Shown here: piece by piece, positions 45,532-54,040 of the stretch
Numbering within the stretch: position 1 is the stretch's first letter
Layout: every line of letters begins with the position of its first letter
DNA from: Sporocytophaga sp.
GTDB taxonomy: Bacteria; Bacteroidota; Bacteroidia; Cytophagales; Cytophagaceae
Assembly: GCF_017745095.1 (NCBI RefSeq)
Contig: NZ_JAGHZZ010000006.1
Span: forward strand, 186,001 to 250,000
Direction: 5' to 3'
Length of the DNA stretch: 64,000 bases
Program-made: the position numbers and the translations under genes
Notes under the pieces: model-generated
Databases searched by the model: none
The model's input: only the letters and a program-made list of their open reading frames with translations
What the model was told of the DNA's origin: nothing

Positions 45532-47700
45532 TTATAAAATAATATGGTCTGCTTCAACCTTGTTAAGCACAAAGCCTGCAAACTTTCCATTCAAACCTGT
45601 TAAGTATTCGAATGATCTTTTATCTACATTTTTTATTTCGGAATCTGCTGAAATGATACCGATTACTTTATCAGCATAAATTGCAAACTCATATGCATCC
45701 GGATATTCATTTAGATCTGATGCTTCAAGCATTATAAAGTCATACTTCTCTTTTGCCCTATTCAGAAATTCAACAAAGTTTCTGCCAGCAAAAAATTCTG
45801 AAGGAGACGCTAATGTATTTTTTGATGCAATCAGATCGACTCCGTTTATATCCGTTTTTGTAATAAGATTAAATCCACATTGAGCCAGATCTTTATTGCT
45901 ATTGGTATCATCCAGATTTAAATAATTCTCAATTTTAACTTTAGCAGAAAGTGCTTTTGTAATATTATTCCCTTTCAGATTGCTGTCTATAATCAGAATT
46001 TTGTTGTTATTAAGACTTAAAGTATTTGCCAGTGCAAGTATGGAAAATGATTTCCCCTGCCCTTTTTGTGTACTGGTAAAGAGGAATACTTTTGAATTCG
46101 ATTGCTCCATCTGGAAGCGCACTTTTCTCAATTGATTTCTGAATGCATTATTGGAGTTGCTCGCATCAATAGCTGTTAAAAGATTGCCCTTTTTAGTGTT
46201 AATTTTCTGAAGGCTCCCCAAAAGAACAAAGTTTGTAAGGTTTACAAAATTTGAAGGAGTCCTTACGCTCACATCTAAATATTCAAGTACAAATACAAAA
46301 ACGATACAGAATGTAAAGCTAATAACTCCTGCTAGTATCGTCAGCAATGATTTATTTGTAGGTTGAGGAGCGTTGGCCGGAAGCCCCAGCTCTGACTGAC
46401 GAATATTACCAGCATTGGCAGAAGTACTTTTAGCAGCATTAAATTTATCCAGGATTTTCAAGTATTCTTCTTTCGCAACAGACACTGCCAATTCCAATCT
46501 TGATATTGCTGTTTCTTTATTTGCAAAATTTGAAAGATTTCCTTTCAAGCTAATAATCGAACTTTCAATTGAACTGAGATTTTCAGTAGCAATTTCCAGC
46601 TCAATTTCTGTATTGATCTTTTTCTCCATCAGATCTATCCCCGCATTGCTGATACTCCCACCAGTATTCTCATTAAGAGATCTTGAAATCTGGTTTTCCA
46701 ACTGATTCCTTAGAGCATTAAGAGAGTCTCTAAGTACTTTGTTGGTCATTCCGGAAACTACATACCTATTATTGAGATCAGAAATTTTACCTTTCAAATC
46801 ATAAATTTTTGAGTTGGAGCTACCATTTGACACTTCAGATTCATCGATACCACCCCTATTCAATTCCTTTTTAATTAATGCAAGGGCTCTCTTTAATGCT
46901 TGTATCTTTTTGTATTCCTCTTCCCTGCTAAGCTCCAATCGTGCCGCCTGATCAAGTTTCGCTTGAGTTTCCAGACCATAGTTGGTAACAGCATGCATCT
47001 CTTTGAATTTATTCAAAGAATCAATTTTGTTATCCAACTCTTCCTTTTTTTCTACTAAAATTTTAGAATAGTAATTCAGTGATGATTCACTTTTCTGATT
47101 CTTGATGTACCCATAATATCTCGCCACTTCTTCGCATAACACGTTTACTGCATAAGCTGATAACTTAGGATTGGTAGAAGAAAATTTTACTTCAATGTAA
47201 TCACTGTTAGGAACTCGGGTAACTGTAAAATTATCCGTAAGTGATGGATACTCGTAACCAAGGGTCTTTAATACCTTAATTGCATTCAGCTCGCGGTCAT
47301 CATTACCATAAATGATATCAAGAGAATCGTACTTAGCTTTGTAAACCTTTACAATTTCAGTTAATTCTTCAGTATTAAATTCATCCTTTACTTTATAAAC
47401 CTTTCCGAATGGTTGTTCCGAACGGAGATCATTCAATACAAGTCTGTATGATACAAGACTCATACAATGTGGAGAACTGATTATTTCAGTAAGGTTGTTA
47501 AATTTATTAGTAATAGTAACTGCATTTTCATTTTTTTCATCATTCCTTTCTGTAAACCCGGTGGCCAACTGAGCAGATGAAACATAAATTTTGGGAGCTC
47601 TTGATACAAGTAAAAATGTTGCCATTGAACTCAAAATGGTAATACCTAAAATCAGCCATTTCCTTTTCAATAAAACCTTTAAAAAAAGTTTAAAATCCAT
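45532..47700 (-). CDS. Wzc-like chain-length determinant with P-loop domain, no Tyr-rich tail
   Basis: A 722-residue protein. A Wzz-type transmembrane pair brackets a periplasmic coiled-coil (helix 1 about residues 15-35, helix 2 about 455-475). The periplasmic part has long heptad-like runs (about 200-430) with a G-N-V-R-like area before helix 2. The cytoplasmic part resembles CpsD/BY-kinase: Walker A T-S-T-Q-K-G-Q-G-K-S, A' I-L-I-I-D-S-N-L-K-G, and Walker B D-F-I-M-L-E-A. It ends abruptly after N-K-V-E-A-D-H-I-I-L, with no C-terminal tyrosine cluster, so autophosphorylation of such a tail is not possible. It heads the operon for Wzx, GT, Wzy and the TolC-like protein. Confidence 0.88.
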   Translation of the reverse strand: MDFKLFLKVLLKRKWLILGITILSSMATFLLVSRAPKIYVSSAQLATGFTERNDEKNENAVTITNKFNNLTEIISSPHCMSLVSYRLVLNDLRSEQPFGKVYKVKDEFNTEELTEIVKVYKAKYDSLDIIYGNDDRELNAIKVLKTLGYEYPSLTDNFTVTRVPNSDYIEVKFSSTNPKLSAYAVNVLCEEVARYYGYIKNQKSESSLNYYSKILVEKKEELDNKIDSLNKFKEMHAVTNYGLETQAKLDQAARLELSREEEYKKIQALKRALALIKKELNRGGIDESEVSNGSSNSKIYDLKGKISDLNNRYVVSGMTNKVLRDSLNALRNQLENQISRSLNENTGGSISNAGIDLMEKKINTEIELEIATENLSSIESSIISLKGNLSNFANKETAISRLELAVSVAKEEYLKILDKFNAAKSTSANAGNIRQSELGLPANAPQPTNKSLLTILAGVISFTFCIVFVFVLEYLDVSVRTPSNFVNLTNFVLLGSLQKINTKKGNLLTAIDASNSNNAFRNQLRKVRFQMEQSNSKVFLFTSTQKGQGKSFSILALANTLSLNNNKILIIDSNLKGNNITKALSAKVKIENYLNLDDTNSNKDLAQCGFNLITKTDINGVDLIASKNTLASPSEFFAGRNFVEFLNRAKEKYDFIMLEASDLNEYPDAYEFAIYADKVIGIISADSEIKNVDKRSFEYLTGLNGKFAGFVLNKVEADHIIL

Positions 47701-47733
47701 GCTAAATACAATTTTATTATTTATCGCTTATTA

Positions 47734-47741
47734 CAAATTTA
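47734..47741 (-). promoter_or_regulatory. Candidate -7 box for the exopolysaccharide operon
   Basis: On the minus strand this reads TAAATTTG, a full match to TANNTTTG, 34 bases upstream of the Wzc-like start codon. A clear -33 TTTG at the right distance is missing. The 126-base gap to the divergent GT2 gene must hold promoters in both directions. Confidence 0.35.
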
Positions 47742-47826
47742 ACAAATTATATTCATTAAACTTATGATGTTCTTTACTAATATTTACTTAAATTAAGCCT
47801 AAATTTCGAACTTTAATTAATTTAAC

Positions 47827-48996
47827 ATGAATATTTTTGAAGTACTATTCTGGCTAGGAATTTTCACAATTTTTTATTCTTATGTAGGGTATGGCATTTT
47901 ATTATTTGCACTGGTAAAAATCAAACGAATTTTCAATCCTGTTACCTCTACTTCAGATCCTGATTTCGAACCTGAAGTTTCCTTTATAGTCCCATCATAT
48001 AATGAAGCTGGTATTATTGAAGACAAAATCAGAAACTGCCTTTCTTTTGATTATCCTACAGAAAAACTAAACGTGATTTTTATTACAGATGGTTCTAATG
48101 ATGGCACTCCGGAAATTGCGTCGAGATATAAAGGAGTAACTGTGCTTCATGAAGCCAAAAGAGGTGGTAAATCTGCTGCAGAAAATCGATCCATGAAATT
48201 TGTGAATACTCCTGTTGTCATCTTTTCTGATGCCAATACCATATTACCAGCCAATGCTATCAGGGAAATCGTTAAGCATTATGCTGACCCCGCTGTTGGA
48301 GCAGTATCTGGTGAAAAAAGAATTTTAAAGAAAGAAAAGGATTCTGCTTCTGGAGCAGGTGAAGGAATCTATTGGAAATATGAGTCCTTTTTAAAACGCA
48401 TGGACTCCGAGTTACTAACAATCGTTGGTGCAGCAGGAGAATTATTCTCATTCAGAAAAGAACTATTTTCTGATCTGGAAGAAGACACCATCCTGGATGA
48501 TTTTATGGTATCAATGAGAATTGCTTCTCAGGGATATCGGGTAATATATGAGCCTAAAGCTTATGCTATGGAAACTGCTTCTGAAAGTGTTACGGAAGAA
48601 CTTAAACGTAAAATAAGAATTAGCGCAGGTGCCTGGCAGTCTATGGTGCGCCTTAGTTACATATTAAATCCATTTAAACATTTTACTCTTACATTTCAAT
48701 ATATTTCTCATAGGGTTTTAAGATGGACGCTTGCCCCTTTATTTTTACTGATACTTATTCCTCTTAATTTTCTTTTGATCAATAATTCTCCCTTGTATGA
48801 AGTTATACTTGCCGGGCAATTGTTCTTTTATGCATTGGCTCTTCTAGGCTGGTATTTAGAAAATAAACAAATCAGGATAAAGGCATTATTTGTTCCTTAC
48901 TATTTCTTTATCATGAACTATGCTGTGTATCTAGGCCTGTTTAGATACCTGAAAGGAAAACAATCTGCAGTATGGGAAAAAGCCAAAAGAGCTTAA
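47827..48996 (+). CDS. Membrane GT2 glycosyltransferase (polysaccharide synthase-like)
   Basis: A 389-residue enzyme. An N-terminal helix precedes a GT-A core with V-S-F-I-V-P-S-Y-N-E-A, F-I-T-D-G-S-N-D-G, K-R-G-G-K and F-S-D-A-N-T, then E-D-T-I-L-D-D-F and a G-A-W-Q-S-M segment in place of Q-x-x-R-W. Several C-terminal helices follow. That layout fits IcaA/BcsA-like transferases that assemble or extend a polymer at the inner membrane. It is read divergently from the Wzc-like gene and is a separate transcription unit, closed by a terminator at 49029-49064. Confidence 0.88.
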   Translation: MNIFEVLFWLGIFTIFYSYVGYGILLFALVKIKRIFNPVTSTSDPDFEPEVSFIVPSYNEAGIIEDKIRNCLSFDYPTEKLNVIFITDGSNDGTPEIASRYKGVTVLHEAKRGGKSAAENRSMKFVNTPVVIFSDANTILPANAIREIVKHYADPAVGAVSGEKRILKKEKDSASGAGEGIYWKYESFLKRMDSELLTIVGAAGELFSFRKELFSDLEEDTILDDFMVSMRIASQGYRVIYEPKAYAMETASESVTEELKRKIRISAGAWQSMVRLSYILNPFKHFTLTFQYISHRVLRWTLAPLFLLILIPLNFLLINNSPLYEVILAGQLFFYALALLGWYLENKQIRIKALFVPYYFFIMNYAVYLGLFRYLKGKQSAVWEKAKRA

Positions 48997-49028
48997 CCAA
49001 AGAACAATCAATACTTATTAAGAATCAA

Positions 49029-49064
49029 AAAGGGCTTTCAATTACACTTGGAAGTCCTTTTTTT
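49029..49064 (+). terminator. Terminator after the 47827-48996 GT2 gene
   Basis: A 13-bp stem with two wobble pairs: AAAGGGCTTTCAA (49029-49041), six-base loop, TTGGAAGTCCTTT (49048-49060), then T residues. Confidence 0.75.
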
Positions 49065-49330
49065 ATTTAGAGATCAACTTTAAATCTACACGCTATTATT
49101 TCTATAGACACATTACTTATAAAAATCTTTTCAATGAGAAGGAGACAGTAAATGATATTGCACAACACTTGTCTAAACAAACCAAACTTAGCTTTTAAGC
49201 AATATCTTTGATTACATTAATCAAGTACTTAATAAAAATTTAGATGATTAGAGAATATAAGACCAATATGATGTAAATCACAGAGCTTATACTAGTATCC
49301 CAGCCTTTTAAGAAAGAAATCTGTGTAGAT
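49065..49330. other. Spacer between converging GT2 genes
   Basis: Part of the 334-base gap at 48997-49330 beyond the terminator. No gene is supported. A plus-strand frame at about 49090-49200 reads an HTH-like phrase (E-T-V-N-D-I-A-Q-H-L-S-K) but lacks a start and ends in a stop; it could be a decayed fragment or chance. Confidence 0.35.
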
Positions 49331-50560
49331 TTATTTTACCCCTGACTCTATTTCTTCTTCAGTATTAATGATAACATTACCAGAATGAGGAGTATGAATA
49401 AATTTTTTATTAGCGCCTTTCAGTTTAAATAAAGTCAGAAACATCAAAATCAAAACCTTTGGTAATTCTAGCGCGGCATTGAGAGTTTGTTTGTTATAAT
49501 ACTTATTAGGAATAGACAAAAATACGCTACTGCATTTAACCAACGCAATGGCTACCCAAAAATAAACTCCGGGAAATAAATCAAATGCAAATACACCTTT
49601 TAAACAAACTGAAATGAAGGCCATTAAGGATACAAAACCCAACAATAACATTCTTGGCAATAAAAATTGCTGAAATGCTTTGTCAAAAAAATCATAATTA
49701 CCTCTACTCGCCAGGTGGTAAAAACCTGATAAAAAATATTTCCTAAAATAGTGAAGCTGAGCAGAAATCCATCTCCTCCTTTGATTTTTGAAAACCTCTG
49801 AATTCTCTACTTTTTCATCATAAACATATGCATCTTCTACATATTCAATTTCCAATCCGTCTCTTAGTATTTTTAATTCAGACTCTTTATCAAAACCGCC
49901 AATTGCATTATTGGTCTTCATTAAAGATTTGTAATACCTATAATCAAATGCCATTCCTGACCCTATTAGTCCAGAAGACAAGCCCAATACCCTATGCCCT
50001 TTTCGGTAAACATGATTATTGATTTCTTCACTGATAGCATCTAGTATAGCAAATTTAGTATTAAGGTTCTTCGCTACTCTGTGCCCTTGTATGGCTTTTA
50101 CTCCAGTATAAACAAGCCGTGAATTTAACTTATCGATAAAATCTGGAGCCATTATATTATCAGCATCGAGAATCAAAACGTAATCATATATTTCAGGCAG
50201 GACTCTAAATGCTTCATTAATGGATTTTGCTTTAGTGCTTTGATCAAAACTAACTTCGACCAACTTCAGTGGCATGGTTTTGAGCAATTCTATACTTGCT
50301 GGCTTTAAAGAATCTGCAATAACTATAACATCAAAATATTCAGCTGGGTATATCTGCTTTAATGCCTCCTTTGCAGTATTCAAAATCACTTCATCTTCTT
50401 TATAAGATGGTATAAACACAGCAAATTTTTTAAAACTTGTTGAATATGGGGTACTTTTCGTTTTACCTAACCTTCCTGCCAAAGCAAAAATAAAAGCATA
50501 GAAAACCGAAATTGATACATAAATAAATACTACTCCCAGAAAAGCATTGAAAAGTACCAT
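49331..50560 (-). CDS. Membrane GT2 glycosyltransferase with QxxRW-type motif
   Basis: A 409-residue GT2 with an N-terminal helix, the GT-A core (V-F-I-P-S-Y-K-E-D, L-I-L-D-A-D-N-I-M as the D-x-D site), G-L-I-G-S-G-M-A-F and N-Q-R-R-R-W-I-S-A-Q, which is the Q-x-x-R-W motif of processive synthases, then several helices. It may synthesise or extend a polysaccharide. I use the ATG at 50560: the longer frame begins with TTG at 50596, and a -7-like promoter box (50594-50601) overlaps that TTG, which argues for the shorter start. It converges on the 47827-48996 gene and is probably monocistronic. Confidence 0.88.
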   Translation of the reverse strand: MVLFNAFLGVVFIYVSISVFYAFIFALAGRLGKTKSTPYSTSFKKFAVFIPSYKEDEVILNTAKEALKQIYPAEYFDVIVIADSLKPASIELLKTMPLKLVEVSFDQSTKAKSINEAFRVLPEIYDYVLILDADNIMAPDFIDKLNSRLVYTGVKAIQGHRVAKNLNTKFAILDAISEEINNHVYRKGHRVLGLSSGLIGSGMAFDYRYYKSLMKTNNAIGGFDKESELKILRDGLEIEYVEDAYVYDEKVENSEVFKNQRRRWISAQLHYFRKYFLSGFYHLASRGNYDFFDKAFQQFLLPRMLLLGFVSLMAFISVCLKGVFAFDLFPGVYFWVAIALVKCSSVFLSIPNKYYNKQTLNAALELPKVLILMFLTLFKLKGANKKFIHTPHSGNVIINTEEEIESGVK

Positions 50561-50593
50561 CAATTGAATGATCTCATGAAAAGAATTGCTTAC

Positions 50594-50624
50594 CAAATAT
50601 AGAAAAAATCGGCTAAACCTTAAA
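50594..50624 (-). promoter_or_regulatory. Candidate promoter of the 49331-50560 GT2 gene
   Basis: On the minus strand TTTA (50624-50621), a 19-base spacer, then TATATTTG (50601-50594). The -7 box is a full match to TANNTTTG and the -33 tetramer differs from TTTG in one base. The spacing is within the known 19-21 range. It supports the ATG at 50560 rather than the TTG at 50596. Confidence 0.5.
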
Positions 50625-51149
50625 TAAATACACTTTTAATATTTTTAATAATTAATATCCTCAAGACCTTTCAATCACTTATAAAATTCAGCTAATTAAA
50701 ATCCGATTAAAACCAAGAGTGCTTTAAAATGAATTAAAACAAATATTAGAATAATCCATTTTAGCTGCTAATTGATTTAAATCCCCTCATTAATCCTGCT
50801 AATTTATAGTGCCTTCTAAACAAGCCTTCCCCAATATCCAACACAAGAGTATTAATAAATCTAACTATGCTTCAAAAAAATAACTTTCATGAAAAATTAT
50901 TACACAATACTAAAAGCAATAAAAACTACAAAATTATTTTACATCTATATAAAATAAATATTCGTCGAATTACAAGCAACAAACATTAAACTTCATTATC
51001 AAATAGAATATACAATCGACCCATTTATTATAAATTTCCAAATTAAATAATACATCAATTTGCAATACATATCCTTTTCAAGAAAAAACAAGAAATAATC
51101 CTTAATCAAAACACGAACAAAAACTTAAAGAACAACAAACACAACAAAC
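50625..51149. other. AT-rich spacer upstream of the metalloprotease gene
   Basis: About 525 bases without a credible gene. It contains a TCGTCGA site (50962-50968) within the odd palindrome ATTCG-T-CGAAT, a core that also occurs twice upstream of the giant esterase. The last 50 bases before the ATG are A-rich, as is common in leader regions of this group. Confidence 0.4.
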
Positions 51150-53978
51150 ATGAAAAATCCGCTACTTGAGAGAAGGCTCCCCTTCTTTAATACCACGTTT
51201 ATATTTTTTTTATTATTAATCATACCTTTTGTTTCTTTTTCACAAAATCATAAGAAAATAGGCACTGTCAGCTCTTTTGTAAGCTCAATAAGCAAGCAGA
51301 AAAGGTCTGGAAAATCTGAAAAAATATTTCTAACTACTGATTCGTCTTATTCAGGATTTTTCAATTTCATATCATCAGAGGGACAAAAAAATAAGGCTAT
51401 TGGAACACTTAAAGACTATCCGAAATCCAATATTTATTTCAACATCGAAAATGAAAAGCTAGATGGAAAGGCCATTATTCCGGAAATTGAAAAAGCTTAT
51501 GAATATTATTCTGATCAGCTTGGTGATGTTTATGTAAAAGAAGTAGCAATAGATAAAGTAATTTGCATAAACTATGGCGAGCCAGTCAATTCTCTGATTA
51601 ACACCAATACCTCAACTGCCATTTCAGCCCCAGCACTAAACCTACAAAGCTCACCCGGCGCTCAAGGAGTTATATTACTTGACTTTGACGGTCAATATAT
51701 TTCGGGAACATACTGGAATGGAGGTAATCCCATTGACGCACTTCCTTGTGCTCTTTCTGAAAGTGAAATTATAGAAGTCTGGAAACTTGTAAGTGAAGAT
51801 TACAGACCATTTAACATTAATATAACTACCAGTGAAAGTGTCTATCAGGCTGCACCTTTAGATAAAAGAATGCGTTGCATTTTCACGCCAACCACAACCG
51901 CGTCACCAGGTGCTGGTGGCATTGCATATATTGGCTCTTTCACTTGGGGTACTGATACTCCTTGCTGGGTATTTAATGATGGAATTAAAGGAGCCGGAGA
52001 AGCCGCTTCTCATGAAATTGGACATACTCTCGGTCTCAGTCATGATGGAAGGATATCAGCACAAGAAGAATACTTTTCAGGTACAGAAGAATGGGCTCCT
52101 ATAATGGGGATAGGGTATTACTCCAAAATTGTACAATGGAGCAAAGGTGAATATGCTGATGCGAGTAACCAGCAAGACGATATTGCCATTATATCCTCAG
52201 GCGTGGCAAACCTGGGATTCAGAATAGATGAAGCTGGGACTATTACAGGTTCATTCAAACAACTCGTTTATACAGATGCAGGAGAAGTAAATGCAGATCA
52301 AAATTCCGGAGTTATCACTAGTGCTGAAGACGAAGATATATATTACTTTACAACTTCTGGCGGTTCAACCAATTTGCTGATCAATCCTTCTTCATCTAAT
52401 CCCAATCTCGATATAAATGCCAGTATTACTGATGGAGAAGGAAAGATTGTTGCATTCTCATCTCCTTTAGATAGCCTTTCTTCTAAGCTAACTGTTAATC
52501 TCAATGCAGGAACATATTACCTCCATATTAAAGGATCAGGGAAAATTAGTTTAACAACAATAGACTATTCAGAATATGGTTCAATCGGAGAATATTTTAT
52601 TTCAGGTATCATAAATTTCACTCCAACTATAAATAAGGCTCCTTCTGTATCTCTGCTCATTCCAGCTAATGGAAGCATATTCCTAGCCCCATCAATTGAA
52701 TTAATTGCTGATGCAATTGACACTGACGGCAAAGTGGTAAAGGTTGAATTTTATACTGGAAAAACCAAGATTGGAGAAGATACAATTGCTCCCTTCTCTC
52801 TTACATGGAAAACTGCGACTGCTGGTATAATCAAGCTAACCGCTAAAGCAACCGACAACAAAGGAACGTACACTATCTCATCTGAGGTTTCCATTTCTAT
52901 CAAAAACCCTATTGCTACTATCTACCAACATTGCAGCTACCAGTTAACTGGTTATGCAATCGGTCTGGATACAGGCAGATATACGACAGAAAGACTTTTA
53001 TCATTGGGTATCAAGGATAAGGACATCTCAGGGGCTAAGATTACTGCAGGTTATGAAATTACACTTTATCAAAATAATAATTTTACAGGAAGCTCAATAA
53101 CACTAAGAGTAAATGATAATTGTTTGTATGACAACAAACTTAACGATTCCATTTCCTCATTAATAATCAGAGAGATTCCCAACATTCCCCCCTCCATTGT
53201 TATCACTTCTCCGAAATCAGGAACAGTTATTACAGAAGGATCAGATCTTACTATAACAGCAGAGGCTACTGATTCTGACGGACAAGTAAGCGTTGTAAAC
53301 TTCTACAAAGAAAGGGAAAACCTATTCGCTTCAACAACTGCTCCATATACTTACACAATATCTAAAATTGCTGCCGGAACATACAATTTCAAGGCTATAG
53401 TAACAGATAACAAAGGTGCATCCGTATCTTCAGAAGTAATTACAATTAACGTTGTATCTCCTGAGTTACCGGTTGGCATTAATGGTCCTTCATGCATAGA
53501 AGCAGGACTTACATATATCTATACTTTCAAAAATGACCAGCCAACTACCAATATCTCTTGGTGGACAATCAGTGATGCGAAAATAATACGTGATGGTTCC
53601 GATTATAAAAAAGTAAATGTCAATTTTAGCCAGTATAATAACACTTCGGTTTCATTATATGCAGGAGTGAGCTATGTGATTGCACCATTCTATAAAGAAT
53701 ACTCCAAATTGATCCTTTTAGGAAACTGTCCTGACAATAAAAGAACAGCAGTTAATTCAGCTCCACATCCATTTATATCTACAACAAATATTTCAGTAGA
53801 CAATGGAGACAACATTTTATCTGTAAAAATATGCGACCTTCAAGGAAAAGAAGTTTATTCTTCAGGTCCATTGAATTCTGAAGCTATAGAGGTAGGAGAA
53901 AATCTTAGCCAAGGTTTGTATATTCTTCACATTACAACTCTTAATGGAAGTTACACCAGAACAATACTTAAAAACTAA
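51150..53978 (+). CDS. Secreted metzincin-like metalloprotease with Ig and crystallin-like domains, T9SS tail
   Basis: A 942-residue exported protein with a signal peptide ending S-F-S-Q (about residue 32). After a propeptide-like region, the zinc site is H-E-I-G-H-T-L-G-L-S-H-D (His288, Glu289, His292, His298), and a downstream I-M-G-I-G-Y-Y fits the Met-turn of metzincins. A beta-sandwich prepeptidase-like region follows (about 390-490), then an Ig-like repeat with D-T-D-G-K-V-V-K-V-E-F, a beta/gamma-crystallin-like segment (Y-E-I-T-L-Y-Q-N-N-N-F-T-G), a second Ig repeat and a type A sorting domain. The Ig repeats resemble those of the 22775-27559 protein. Its target is not predictable. It is monocistronic. 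Confidence 0.9.
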   Translation: MKNPLLERRLPFFNTTFIFFLLLIIPFVSFSQNHKKIGTVSSFVSSISKQKRSGKSEKIFLTTDSSYSGFFNFISSEGQKNKAIGTLKDYPKSNIYFNIENEKLDGKAIIPEIEKAYEYYSDQLGDVYVKEVAIDKVICINYGEPVNSLINTNTSTAISAPALNLQSSPGAQGVILLDFDGQYISGTYWNGGNPIDALPCALSESEIIEVWKLVSEDYRPFNINITTSESVYQAAPLDKRMRCIFTPTTTASPGAGGIAYIGSFTWGTDTPCWVFNDGIKGAGEAASHEIGHTLGLSHDGRISAQEEYFSGTEEWAPIMGIGYYSKIVQWSKGEYADASNQQDDIAIISSGVANLGFRIDEAGTITGSFKQLVYTDAGEVNADQNSGVITSAEDEDIYYFTTSGGSTNLLINPSSSNPNLDINASITDGEGKIVAFSSPLDSLSSKLTVNLNAGTYYLHIKGSGKISLTTIDYSEYGSIGEYFISGIINFTPTINKAPSVSLLIPANGSIFLAPSIELIADAIDTDGKVVKVEFYTGKTKIGEDTIAPFSLTWKTATAGIIKLTAKATDNKGTYTISSEVSISIKNPIATIYQHCSYQLTGYAIGLDTGRYTTERLLSLGIKDKDISGAKITAGYEITLYQNNNFTGSSITLRVNDNCLYDNKLNDSISSLIIREIPNIPPSIVITSPKSGTVITEGSDLTITAEATDSDGQVSVVNFYKERENLFASTTAPYTYTISKIAAGTYNFKAIVTDNKGASVSSEVITINVVSPELPVGINGPSCIEAGLTYIYTFKNDQPTTNISWWTISDAKIIRDGSDYKKVNVNFSQYNNTSVSLYAGVSYVIAPFYKEYSKLILLGNCPDNKRTAVNSAPHPFISTTNISVDNGDNILSVKICDLQGKEVYSSGPLNSEAIEVGENLSQGLYILHITTLNGSYTRTILKN

Positions 53979-53988
53979 ATAGCCAATA

Positions 53989-54025
53989 AAAAGAGGGTCG
54001 ACTAATCAGTGACCCTCTTTTTTTA
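53989..54025. terminator. Bidirectional terminator between the metalloprotease and fabF
   Basis: Arms AAGAGGGTC (53991-53999) and GACCCTCTT (54011-54019) around an 11-base loop, with an A run before and a T run after, so it works for both converging genes. Confidence 0.88.
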
Positions 54026-54040
54026 TGAATTTGAGAAAAT

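Noticed and set aside
49090-49205. HTH-like phrase in a spacer (E-T-V-N-D-I-A-Q-H-L-S-K)
   Set aside because: It has no start codon, is only about 40 codons long and has no second helix that can be recognised. It could be a decayed gene end, but chance is as likely.
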